Assembly (NCBI GenBank): GCA_012962155.1
Contig: DTXZ01000012.1
Coordinates: forward strand, 1 to 32,469
From: Aquificales bacterium
GTDB taxonomy: Bacteria; Aquificota; Aquificia; Aquificales; QOAS01
DNA length: 32,469 nucleotides
Direction of reading: 5' to 3'
A model generated the notes under the pieces. That model had not been told where the DNA came from and did no database searches. It was given only the letters and a program-made list of their open reading frames with translations. This document shows positions 10,121 through 19,230 of the stretch, one piece after another. The stretch's first letter is position 1. The number at the start of each line of letters is the position of its first letter. Both the position numbers and the translations under genes were made by a program.

Positions 10121-12031
10121 ATGGCAAACGAAAGGTTTGACCTTGTAATCAAAGTTGGCGGAGAAGGTGGTGAAGGTGTTATCACCGCCGGAGACTTCTT
10201 GACCGAAACCGCCGCAAGGGCGGGCTATTGGGCTGTTAACTATAAGTCCTATCCCGCGGAAATTAAAGGTGGCTACGCCCAGTCCACCGTTAGGGTTTCT
10301 TCCGAAAGGGTATACTCTACCGGCGATAGCTTTGATATTCTCTGTGCCTTCAACGGTGAAGCGGTTGAAAAGAATATGGTATTCCTAAAAAGGGCCAAGG
10401 AAGAATCTAAACCCAAAGTGCTCGTTTACGACAGCACCGATTACCAACCGGTGGAAGAGCTTGAAAACGTAATATACTACCCCGTTCCCTTATCGGAATT
10501 GGCAAAAGACGTTATGAAAGCCTACATCACCAAAAACATCATCGCATTGGGTGTTCTATCCGAACTGTTTGAAATTCCCGAAAAGTCCATTAAAGATGCG
10601 ATAAAAGCCAAATTCATGAGAAAAGGTGAGCGTATCGTTGAAATGAACTATAAAGCTTTTGACCTCGGAAGACAATACGTAAGGGAAAACCTAAAAAAGG
10701 TAGACCCCTATAAATTCCCTGCACCCCAAGAACCTCAAGATGTTGTAATAATGGAAGGTAACCAAGCGGTTGCAAAAGGTTCCATTGCCGCTGGAGTTCA
10801 ATTCTATGCCGCCTACCCGATTACTCCCGCAACCACCGTTGGTAACTACATAGTAAATGACCTTATAAAGAGGGGAGGATGGCTCTATCAGGCGGAAGAC
10901 GAAATTTCCTCTCTCGGTATGGCATTGGGGGCCTCCTTTGCGGGTAAAAAGGCTATGACCGCCACTTCGGGACCAGGAATTTCTCTAATGAGCGAGTTTA
11001 TCTCCTACGCGGGTATTACCGAACTTCCTATAGTAATAGTTGACGTTCAAAGGGGGGGACCCGGAACGGGAATGCCCACCAAACACGAGCAGGCCGACCT
11101 ATTTATCTGCGCCTTTGGGGGACACGGTGACTTCCCTCGAGCAATTTTGGCGGCTACTACCGTTGAAGACAACTTCTATCTCGCCGTAGAAGCCTTTAAT
11201 TTGGCGGAAAAATATCAGATTCCCGTTTTCTTAATGACCGATGGAGCTCTGGCTATTAGGTCGGAGGTATTCCCCACCCCCAAAGTTGAGCAGAGGGAAG
11301 ACGGAAAGATTATTGTAAGGGGTCAAATCCCCTACGGGGTTGAGGAAATAGAAGTAGTAAACAGGTGGATCTATAACCCCGAAGAGGATAAAGAAGGAAG
11401 GTTTAAGTCCCCTACCGGTAGGTTCTTAAGATACAAAACTGACACTCCCGACGGTATAACACCTATGGCCATACCCGGTGACCCCAACGCTATACACGCG
11501 ATTACCGGTCTTGAAAGAACCGAAAATACCGACCCCAGGTTTACCCCCGAAATTAGGGTTAAACAGATGAACAAACGTTTTAGAAAGTTGCAAACCCTTC
11601 TTAGGGAAGATGCGGCTAGGTATTACAAAGACATGAGAATAGACAGCGATAACGCGGACGTTGCAATTATATCTTGGGGTCTAACCGCATCCATAGCGAG
11701 GGAAGCCGCTAAAAGACTGAGAGAACAAGGTTACACCGTAAACGAGTTTTATCCCCGACTTCTATGGCCTATAAAAGCGGAAGTTTTTGAAGAGTTTGCT
11801 TCCAAAGCTAAGAGGGTTATCGTTCCCGAAACCAATTACCACGGTCAGCTCGCCTTTATACTCAGGGCGACAACCAATTTGAAAGACTTAATTTCCTACG
11901 TAGCCTACAGGGGTGAGGCGTTTATTCCCAAGGAAATTGAAGACTTCGCAAAAATGGCAATCGAAAAAGACATTAAGAAAGGTTGGTTCACCCCTTCCGA
12001 CGTTTACGGTACTGTTGTAGGTGCCATTTAA
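10121..12031 (+). CDS. korA: 2-oxoacid:acceptor oxidoreductase subunit alpha (fused gamma-alpha; 2-oxoglutarate:ferredoxin oxidoreductase KorA type)
   Basis: N-terminal gamma domain (GGEGGEGVITAGDFLTETAARAGYWAVNYKSYPAEIKGGYAQSTVRV), then alpha-domain motifs YPITPATTVGNY, GPGISLMSEFISYAG and QRGGPGTGMPTKHEQADL. SD AAGGAGG upstream. Confidence 0.93.
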   Translation: MANERFDLVIKVGGEGGEGVITAGDFLTETAARAGYWAVNYKSYPAEIKGGYAQSTVRVSSERVYSTGDSFDILCAFNGEAVEKNMVFLKRAKEESKPKVLVYDSTDYQPVEELENVIYYPVPLSELAKDVMKAYITKNIIALGVLSELFEIPEKSIKDAIKAKFMRKGERIVEMNYKAFDLGRQYVRENLKKVDPYKFPAPQEPQDVVIMEGNQAVAKGSIAAGVQFYAAYPITPATTVGNYIVNDLIKRGGWLYQAEDEISSLGMALGASFAGKKAMTATSGPGISLMSEFISYAGITELPIVIVDVQRGGPGTGMPTKHEQADLFICAFGGHGDFPRAILAATTVEDNFYLAVEAFNLAEKYQIPVFLMTDGALAIRSEVFPTPKVEQREDGKIIVRGQIPYGVEEIEVVNRWIYNPEEDKEGRFKSPTGRFLRYKTDTPDGITPMAIPGDPNAIHAITGLERTENTDPRFTPEIRVKQMNKRFRKLQTLLREDAARYYKDMRIDSDNADVAIISWGLTASIAREAAKRLREQGYTVNEFYPRLLWPIKAEVFEEFASKAKRVIVPETNYHGQLAFILRATTNLKDLISYVAYRGEAFIPKEIEDFAKMAIEKDIKKGWFTPSDVYGTVVGAI

Positions 12032-12102
12032 TGGTTTTGGACATAAATTTCTTCCCCTTTTTGGGGTTTTCTTTTTACAAAACCTAGAGGAGGTTTTTTA
12101 CC

Positions 12103-12993
12103 ATGGCCGTTTTAACCGCTAAAGATTATAGAAGCGAAGTAGAACCCACGTGGTGTGCGGGTTGCGGAGATTTCGGTGTTTTAAACGCGACCGCCAGAGC
12201 CTTGGCCGAACTTCAAAAAGATCCCGCCAAAGTGGTAGGTGTTTCCGGTATAGGATGCTCTTCCAGACTACCGCTCTTTTTAAAGGGTTACAACGCCCAT
12301 ACCCTCCACGGCAGGGCTATAACCTTTGCCATAGGTGTTAAGGTAGCCCGTCCCGACTTGGACGTTATCGTTTTCACCGGTGACGGGGATATGTTCTCCA
12401 TCGGAAGCGGACACAACCCCCACGTTGCCAGAAGGAATTTGGACATCACTATAATAATGATGGACAACAAGGTTTACGGTCTTACCAAAAACCAAATTTC
12501 CCCCACATCCCGGGATGGTCAATACGGTAGTTTGACACCTTATGGAAACATTGACGGGCACATTAACCCCATTATGTATATGCTAACCTTCGGGGCAACC
12601 TACGTAGCCCAAACCTATGCGGGTAACCTAAAACATATGACTAAAATAATAAAGGAAGCTATCTCCCATAAGGGACTATCCTTTGTCAACATAATTTCGC
12701 CTTGCCCTACGTTCAACAAGTTTGACAGCTACAAGTATTACAAAAACCACCTTATAGATATCAACGAAGACCTCGGGCACAACGAGATAGACAATTTCAA
12801 CAAAGCGATGGAAATGGCTATCCACTGGGATGACAACTACAGAGACCCCAACAATACCAAAGCCCACATAGGCGTTTACTACAAAGTAGAAAAACCCACC
12901 TACCACGATAGGGTTAAAGAGGTCCAAGAACGCCTCGGAAGGGAAGATAGCATTCAAAACCTCATTAACGTTTGCAAACCCAAAGCTATTTAA
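12103..12993 (+). CDS. korB: 2-oxoacid:ferredoxin oxidoreductase subunit beta (KorB type)
   Basis: WCAGCGDFGVLNA, GIGCSSRLP, HGRAITFAIGVK and GDGDMFSIGSGH TPP motif; directly downstream of korA; SD GAGGAGG. Confidence 0.93.
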   Translation: MAVLTAKDYRSEVEPTWCAGCGDFGVLNATARALAELQKDPAKVVGVSGIGCSSRLPLFLKGYNAHTLHGRAITFAIGVKVARPDLDVIVFTGDGDMFSIGSGHNPHVARRNLDITIIMMDNKVYGLTKNQISPTSRDGQYGSLTPYGNIDGHINPIMYMLTFGATYVAQTYAGNLKHMTKIIKEAISHKGLSFVNIISPCPTFNKFDSYKYYKNHLIDINEDLGHNEIDNFNKAMEMAIHWDDNYRDPNNTKAHIGVYYKVEKPTYHDRVKEVQERLGREDSIQNLINVCKPKAI

Positions 12994-13030
12994 CCCCTTT
13001 CGTTTTTCCCCTATATCCTTTTATCCTTTC

Positions 13031-13429
13031 ATGGGAGAGTATGTGGTAGACCTCAAGGGACTAAAGGGGCTAGCCCAAAATCTGGCAAAACAACTTAAGG
13101 GAAATGAGGTTATAGCACTAATAGGGGATTTGGGAACCGGGAAGACTACCTTTACCAAGTTTTTGGTTGAAGCCCTCAAACCGGAAGAGGGAACGGTGGT
13201 AAGGAGTCCAACCTTTGCGGTTTTAAACGAATACAAAACCAAAAAGGGAACCGTATATCACGCCGACCTCTATAGGGTGAAAAATTTTGACTTTACCGAC
13301 TACGTGGGTTCGGGAATCCTCATTGTTGAGTGGGCGGACTTAGACCCCTCCCTAGATGCGGACATAGTAATTCGCTTTCAATATGAAGGGGACAACCTAC
13401 GGAGAATAAAGCTAGAGAAAAAAAGTTAG
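13031..13429 (+). CDS. tsaE: tRNA threonylcarbamoyladenosine biosynthesis ATPase TsaE
   Basis: LIGDLGTGKTTFTKF Walker A; VRSPTFAVLNEY; VYHADLYRV; ILIVEWAD. Confidence 0.93.
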   Translation: MGEYVVDLKGLKGLAQNLAKQLKGNEVIALIGDLGTGKTTFTKFLVEALKPEEGTVVRSPTFAVLNEYKTKKGTVYHADLYRVKNFDFTDYVGSGILIVEWADLDPSLDADIVIRFQYEGDNLRRIKLEKKS

Positions 13430-14133
13430 TATACCGCTAAGAAGTTGTAGTTCGTGCAATCGTAAGGTTGATACTGCACCTTAGGAGATATCAGCCCCTC
13501 GTGGAGTAACCTAATGTAATCTCCTTTATCCCCGTAAAAGGTTACCCTTTTTATAAAACCGAGGCGGTAGGAGTTGTAAAGAATCTCCAATAAAAATAGA
13601 TCGGCGGGTTTTAGAGATTTGGAGACTCGGAAGTATATAGGCTTGTCGGCGGTTTTTAAAAATTTGGTCCAAGAGTTTATGAAGTCCTTTTTCAAGATAG
13701 TTTCCAGATTTTTGTAGGTTTGATAGGTATCCTCTCCCGAAAATTTTTTGTTAATCCACCATTCCGCATAGGCGTTATAAGAGGTTTCAACTTTTGCGGT
13801 TAAGACGGGATTTTTCTTAAAGAGTTGGTTAAAGCTTTTGGAGTGGAGGTTATAGGTAAAATATTTGTAGGGGGAACAATCTATCGGCGTTGCACTGCAA
13901 GAGGCGAGTTCCAAAAGGTTTATAGCCGGTTTTTCTAGACCGTAGGCGGTGTAGAGTTTTCCGTATTTGTAGTATTGCGATAGTTTGGTGTAAAGGTAGG
14001 GAGAGCAAATTGCCTTACCGCTTGTTTCGTAATCGGTAACCAAATCTTGAACAGTGTTTAGAAGCTCACTTAGACTCGCGGAAAATCCCAATCCCAATGA
14101 GATAAAGGTTAACAAAAAAAACTTTTTAGCCAT
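13426..14133 (-). CDS. Hypothetical secreted protein
   Basis: 235-aa ORF with signal-peptide-like N-terminus MAKKFFLLTFISLGLGFSASL and paired Cys; no recognised family. Confidence 0.7.
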   Translation of the reverse strand: MAKKFFLLTFISLGLGFSASLSELLNTVQDLVTDYETSGKAICSPYLYTKLSQYYKYGKLYTAYGLEKPAINLLELASCSATPIDCSPYKYFTYNLHSKSFNQLFKKNPVLTAKVETSYNAYAEWWINKKFSGEDTYQTYKNLETILKKDFINSWTKFLKTADKPIYFRVSKSLKPADLFLLEILYNSYRLGFIKRVTFYGDKGDYIRLLHEGLISPKVQYQPYDCTNYNFLAVY

Positions 14134-14149
14134 TTAGAGTTTATTTTAA

Positions 14150-14770
14150 ATGCACCTTTTACCCGCAAAAGGAAGATATATTCCCCTAGGGATTGAGTTT
14201 CTGAAAAAGAATTTTCCCGTGGTGCTTCCCACCGATACCCTTTACGGTATATGTGCGGATGCCTTAACTCCCGAAGCGGTTGAAAAGGTTTACCACGCAA
14301 AGTGGAGAAATCCTTCCAAACCTCTTATCGTATTGGTTTATAGCCCTTTCCAAATAGAGGAGTTTTTCGGTATTAAACCCACCAAGGAGGTTTTGAATAT
14401 TCTGAACTATAAAAAGCCTATATCTTTACTTTTGCCCGTAAAGGGATTTGAATGGGTTTCCCGCGGAAGCGGGCTTATAGCTTTTAGATGGGTAAAAGAG
14501 GGTTTTATAAAAAAATTTTTGCAAACCTATAAAAGACCTTTGGTAGCCCCCAGTGCCAATTGGGAGGGGTTTCCGCCCGCCAAAGATATATTTCAGGCCT
14601 TTTTTTATTTTGGAAATTGGGTATCGGTTTACTACGACGGCGGGGTTTTGAAAGGTTTGCCCTCCGCCCTTTTAAAATTGGAGGGAAAAAAGGCTAAAAT
14701 TTTGAGAAGGGGAAACTTAAACGAGGAAGACTTTAAAAATCTAAAGGTAGAACCTCTTGAAGAGAAATAG
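14150..14770 (+). CDS. tsaC: L-threonylcarbamoyladenylate synthase (TsaC/Sua5/YrdC)
   Basis: PVVLPTDTLYGICADAL, KWRNPSKPLIVLV, PLVAPSANWEG and ILRRG motifs. Confidence 0.92.
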   Translation: MHLLPAKGRYIPLGIEFLKKNFPVVLPTDTLYGICADALTPEAVEKVYHAKWRNPSKPLIVLVYSPFQIEEFFGIKPTKEVLNILNYKKPISLLLPVKGFEWVSRGSGLIAFRWVKEGFIKKFLQTYKRPLVAPSANWEGFPPAKDIFQAFFYFGNWVSVYYDGGVLKGLPSALLKLEGKKAKILRRGNLNEEDFKNLKVEPLEEK

Positions 14771-16219
14771 GTAGACAAGGGCGGTAAAGAGGATAACCGC
14801 CGAGGTTAGTAACTTATCTGTAACTTCCTCCGTTAGGGCTAAAAAAAAGGCGGTAAGAGCCCATATAGGAATAAACCTTTTCAACCTCAACAAAGGGCGG
14901 ATAAAAATTCCGCAGGAACGGGAAACCCCGCATAGGGTAAAAAAGACTATCCAGGCACCGACCGAGTGGGCTAAGGCTATAACCCAACCTCCGAGGTTGA
15001 AAATCGCTATACCCACCGCGGGAATCGTTATTTCTACCAAGACCCAAAGTAGGGAGAGAAAAAAGGAGAGGTAAAACTTCCCCTTGGAATAAAAGATGTT
15101 GGAAACCAATCCGTAAAGTATAGAAGGTATAAGCCCCACCGAGTAGAGGGATAAGTATAGGGATACCTCCGAGGTGTCCGAAGGGGAAAATTCTCCCCTT
15201 TCGTAAACGAGGGAAACCGCCTCTTTGGAATAGAAAACAATCCCTATCATCGTGGGAATGGCAAAAAAGAGGGCTATCTCTCCACCTTTGATTAGGTATT
15301 TCTTTAGCGAAAACTCCAGATGGCGGAGGTCGGGAGAATAACTTTTACCGCTAAGGTAGGAAAGGCTTACCCGCGAAGAGGTGACACCTATAAGGGATAT
15401 GGGTAGTTGAAACAACCTAAAGGCATAGTTGAGATGGGAGAGGACTCCCCCGCCGCTCAGAGTCGCAAAAAAGGCCTCCGCCAAAGTGGAAATTTGCCCT
15501 ACCCCTGCGGAGAAGAAGGAGGGGACGATATTGACCAAAAACTTTTTAAGTTTGGGATGGAAACCGACTTTAGGAATAAAAAAAACCGCCTCCCTTTCGG
15601 CAAAGGGAAGGATAAAGGCTACTTGAAGTAAACCGCCGAGGATTACGCCGCAAACGAGGGAAGAAATCCCCCAAAGGGGGTAGAAAAAAAGGGTAAAAAG
15701 AATTACCGTTAGGTTGAAAACCGCGGAGGAAAAGTAACTTACGAAGAAGGCTTTTTTATACTGCAAAAGGGAGGAGTAAAAGGCATTTATCACCGCAAAG
15801 GGCAGGTAAAAAGCCATTATCCCGAGAAAGGTCTCCGCATTCTCTAAAAAATCTTCATTTTGAGTTCCCGTCAAAAATTTTACAATCCACTCGGAGAGAA
15901 AGGATATAAGCAGGGCTAGCGAAAGGGAGGAAACCGTTAGAAAAAACAGTAGATTTTCCACAAACTTTTTGTCAATTTCTTTACCGAGCATAGGAAGCAG
16001 AACTTTTTCCAAAGCCCCTTCACCTAGAACCCTTCTGAAAAGGTTGGGTATTTTCCAAGCTAAGAAGAAGGCGTCGGTAAGATAACTTGCACCGAAAAGG
16101 GATGCTATTAAAATTTCCCTAAAAAAGCCTAAAATTCGGCTAATTCCCACCGCAAGGGAAGAGGCTAAAAACCCCTTTGCAAAGGTGCGTTTAGGCATTA
16201 GTGCTAAGTAGGATACCAT
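14741..16219 (-). CDS. murJ: Lipid II flippase MurJ (MviN); start may be the internal Met at 16198
   Basis: GISRILGFFREILIASLFGASYLTDAFFLAWKIPNLFRRVLGEGALEKVLLPML; many transmembrane segments. Confidence 0.95.
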   Translation of the reverse strand: MVSYLALMPKRTFAKGFLASSLAVGISRILGFFREILIASLFGASYLTDAFFLAWKIPNLFRRVLGEGALEKVLLPMLGKEIDKKFVENLLFFLTVSSLSLALLISFLSEWIVKFLTGTQNEDFLENAETFLGIMAFYLPFAVINAFYSSLLQYKKAFFVSYFSSAVFNLTVILFTLFFYPLWGISSLVCGVILGGLLQVAFILPFAEREAVFFIPKVGFHPKLKKFLVNIVPSFFSAGVGQISTLAEAFFATLSGGGVLSHLNYAFRLFQLPISLIGVTSSRVSLSYLSGKSYSPDLRHLEFSLKKYLIKGGEIALFFAIPTMIGIVFYSKEAVSLVYERGEFSPSDTSEVSLYLSLYSVGLIPSILYGLVSNIFYSKGKFYLSFFLSLLWVLVEITIPAVGIAIFNLGGWVIALAHSVGAWIVFFTLCGVSRSCGIFIRPLLRLKRFIPIWALTAFFLALTEEVTDKLLTSAVILFTALVYLFLFKRFYL

Positions 16220-16228
16220 TTAGCTTTT

Positions 16229-16792
16229 ATGGCTAAAGAGATACGCCTAACCACCCCTTTAACGGAAGAGGTTATAAGCCAACTTAGGGCGGGTGACAAA
16301 GTCTTAATTACCGGTTACATATACACCGCACGGGACGCGGCCCACAAGCGCATGACCGAAGCTATAGCCCAAGGGAAACCCCTACCCTTTGATGTTAAAG
16401 GGCAGATAATCTACTACGTGGGACCTACACCCCCAAAACCGGGGGAGGTTATAGGTTCCGCGGGACCCACTACCTCTGCGAGGATGGATAGATATGTGGA
16501 ACACCTCTTGAAGTTGGGGCTTAAGGGAATGATAGGAAAGGGTTACAGGCAGCCGTTTGTTAAGGAACTCCTTAAAAAGTATAAGGCGGTATACTTTGCG
16601 GCGGTTGGAGGAGTGGCGGCGCTCTATAGGGAGAAAATAAAATCTTCGGAAGTTATAGCCTATGAAGATTTGGGGCCCGAAGCGGTTAGAAAACTCTATG
16701 TGGTGGATTTTCCCGTAGTTGTAGCCTACGACATTTACGGCGGCGATCTATTTGAGGAAGGAAGGAAGAAATTTGCCCAACTTGAAATTTAA
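16229..16792 (+). CDS. Class I fumarate hydratase, C-terminal/beta subunit
   Basis: LRAGDKVLITGYIYTARDAAHKRM; YYVGPTPPKPGEVIGSAGPTTSARMD; GMIGKGYR; FAAVGGVAAL. Confidence 0.95.
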   Translation: MAKEIRLTTPLTEEVISQLRAGDKVLITGYIYTARDAAHKRMTEAIAQGKPLPFDVKGQIIYYVGPTPPKPGEVIGSAGPTTSARMDRYVEHLLKLGLKGMIGKGYRQPFVKELLKKYKAVYFAAVGGVAALYREKIKSSEVIAYEDLGPEAVRKLYVVDFPVVVAYDIYGGDLFEEGRKKFAQLEI

Positions 16793-16803
16793 TTAAAACC
16801 TTA

Positions 16804-18525
16804 ATGCGTTGGTCAAGGGCTTTTATTCCCACTTTAAAGGAAGCGCCTGCCGATGCGGTTTCCCCTTCCCATAAACTTTTGGTTAGGGGGGGGTTTATAA
16901 GGCAGGTTGCAGCGGGTATATACGAGTTTCTCCCCTTGGGACTTAAAGTTCTCAAAAAGATAGAAAACATCGTTAGGGAAGAGATGAACAAAGCGGGGGC
17001 CCAAGAGGTTTTACTCACCGTTTTAAACCCCCGCGAGCTTTGGGAAGAAACGGGTAGATGGGCACTTTACGGGGAAGAACTTTTTAAACTAAAAGACCGC
17101 CACGGTAGGGATTTTTGTTTGGGACCAACCCACGAGGAGGAGATTACCGATTTAGTTCGCAAAGAGGTTAAATCCTACAAAGACCTTCCGCTTATCCTCT
17201 ATCAGATACAAACCAAGTTTAGGGACGAAAAGAGACCCCGTTTCGGTCTTATAAGGGCAAGGGAATTCCTTATGAAGGATGCATACTCCTTTGATACCAA
17301 CTATGAGGATGCCAAAAAGTCCTATGAACTGATGGGTCAAAGCTATGAAAGAATTTTCCGCAGAATAGGGTTAAAGTTTTTAAGGGTTTTGGCGGATACG
17401 GGACAGATTGGAGGTAAAAAATCGGAGGAATTTGTTGCCCTAACCCTCTACGGAGAGGCAAAGGTAGCTTACTGTGAAAGTTGCGGATATTCCGCCAACG
17501 CGGAAATAGTTCCATTAAGTAAACCCCCCGTAGAGGAGGAGGAGGAAAAATCCCTACAAAAGGTGGAAACTCCTAACACGAGAACAATAGAGGAACTGGC
17601 GAAGTTTTTAAAAACCAGACCCGAAAAAATCATGAAAAGTCTTCTATATCTGGTAGAGGGTAAACCCGTTTTGGTCTTAATAAGGGGTGACCGCGAGGTG
17701 GACGAAAACAAATTGGAACGTCTTTTGGGAACCGATAATTTCCGTTTGGCAACCGATGAGGAGATTAAAGCGATTCTGGGAACAGAAAGAGGATTTGTCG
17801 GTATTTTAAACCTACCACCAAATAGGGTTGAAAGACTTATTTGGGATAATTCCCTCTACGGGGTTAAAAATTTGGTGGTGGCTTCCAATGAAACTCACTA
17901 CCACTATATAAACGCTAACCCGGAAAGGGATTTTGAATACGGGGAATTTTACGACCTTGCAGAGGTAAAAAATGGTGACCCCTGTCCCAAGTGTGGAAAA
18001 CCTTTAAAACTATCGCGGGGTTTGGAAATAGGACACATATTCCTACTGGGCACCCGCTATTCCGAACCTATGAATGCTTACTTTGTGGACAAAAACGGTA
18101 AAGAAAAACCTATTGTTATGGGGTGTTACGGAATTGGGGTATCCCGCCTTATGGCCGCAATAGTGGAACAATCCTACGACGAAAACGGTATTATTTGGTA
18201 CCCCAATGTGGCACCTTTTGAACTGGAAATTTTACCTTTAAATATGAGCGATGAAACCCAAAAACAGGTAGCGGAAAAACTATACAACCAAGCCCTTGAA
18301 AGGGGGATTGATGTAATAATTGACGACCGCGATGAGAGGGCTGGATTTAAATTCAAAGATGCGGACTTAATAGGTATTCCTATTCGCATAGTTGTAGGCA
18401 GAAAAGCCAAAGACGGATTGGTGGAAATCCAGATTAGAAAAACGGGTGAGAAAATAGATGTTCCCGTTGATAGCGCTTTGGATAAGTTTGAAGAGATAAA
18501 GGAGAAACTTTTAAAGGAAACTTAA
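16804..18525 (+). CDS. proS: Prolyl-tRNA synthetase (bacterial type with INS-like insertion)
   Basis: FIPTLKEAPADAVSPSHKLLVRGGFIRQVAAGIYEFLPLGLKVL; GPTHEEEITDLVRKEVKSYKDLPLILYQIQTKFRDEKRPRFGL; GCYGIGVSRLMAAIVEQ. Confidence 0.98.
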   Translation: MRWSRAFIPTLKEAPADAVSPSHKLLVRGGFIRQVAAGIYEFLPLGLKVLKKIENIVREEMNKAGAQEVLLTVLNPRELWEETGRWALYGEELFKLKDRHGRDFCLGPTHEEEITDLVRKEVKSYKDLPLILYQIQTKFRDEKRPRFGLIRAREFLMKDAYSFDTNYEDAKKSYELMGQSYERIFRRIGLKFLRVLADTGQIGGKKSEEFVALTLYGEAKVAYCESCGYSANAEIVPLSKPPVEEEEEKSLQKVETPNTRTIEELAKFLKTRPEKIMKSLLYLVEGKPVLVLIRGDREVDENKLERLLGTDNFRLATDEEIKAILGTERGFVGILNLPPNRVERLIWDNSLYGVKNLVVASNETHYHYINANPERDFEYGEFYDLAEVKNGDPCPKCGKPLKLSRGLEIGHIFLLGTRYSEPMNAYFVDKNGKEKPIVMGCYGIGVSRLMAAIVEQSYDENGIIWYPNVAPFELEILPLNMSDETQKQVAEKLYNQALERGIDVIIDDRDERAGFKFKDADLIGIPIRIVVGRKAKDGLVEIQIRKTGEKIDVPVDSALDKFEEIKEKLLKET

Positions 18526-19121
18526 TTGAATAACTTATCTAATTGTTCCTTTTTTAACTTTCTTAAATATTCATTTAAGTAGTAAAAATCGGGTTCACTC
18601 TTTAAGGCCCTCGTTCTTATTTCGTAATTGGGATTGGAGGGATTGTTGGCGTCAAAGACTATTAGACCGATACCAAACCTTAAACAAAGAGATTCAACCC
18701 GTGCCAAATCCTTAGAGGTATTGGGAACTACCAAATAGACCTTATGGCTAAAAAGTTTGTAAGCACAGGCCTGACCTAAAGCGGTTATTAACTGATTTTC
18801 GTCTATTTTTATCTCCGCAGTAATAATTTCGGGCGTAGGTGTTATAGGGTCTATTGGAGAAAACTTATAACTCCCAATTACATCGGGAGTTCCCCATTTA
18901 TCCTGAAATTGATTCCCTCCCAAAGGTATGGCATTGGTACACTCTTTAAGGTCTTTAACCAAATAATTTGCAAATTAGGAGTAAAATTCCTCTTCTCTAA
19001 CTTTATAAGTTTTCATGTTTTCCGAATTTTTAAAAAACTTTTGGTGAATGAAGAAACCTTTATCGGTAATAGCAATTTCCTGAATTTTTCCTCCTTTAAT
19101 ATCTTGTCTAAAATCACTCAT
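18522..19121 (-). pseudogene. PD-(D/E)XK nuclease-like ORF interrupted by one in-frame TAA at 18975-18977
   Basis: The minus strand in a single frame reads MSDFRQDIKGGKIQEIAITDKGFFIHQKFFKNSENMKTYKVREEEFYS*FANYLVKDLKECTNAIPLGGNQFQDKWGTPDVIGSYKFSPIDPITPTPEIITAEIKIDENQLITALGQACAYKLFSHKVYLVVPNTSKDLARVESLCLRFGIGLIVFDANNP... GTPDVIG plus AEIK gives the D...(E)xK core. Confidence 0.7.
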
Positions 19122-19230
19122 TAAAAGCTTTTATATTAAAGCTAATATTTTAAAAACGCTTGCGCGGGCGGGCTGTAGCTCCCTAGGGTAAAGGGTTTAG
19201 GCCAGCAGATTTTCTATAAAATCTCTCCCT

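Noticed and set aside
12676-12957. 93-aa minus-strand ORF inside korB
   Set aside because: Antisense shadow of a conserved gene.
15407-15631. 74-aa plus-strand ORF inside murJ
   Set aside because: Antisense to conserved murJ; overlapping out-of-frame ORFs only.
19165-19205. tRNA-like 5' end GGGCTGTAGCTC upstream of guaA
   Set aside because: No D-loop/anticodon/T-arm follows; no cloverleaf can be formed.
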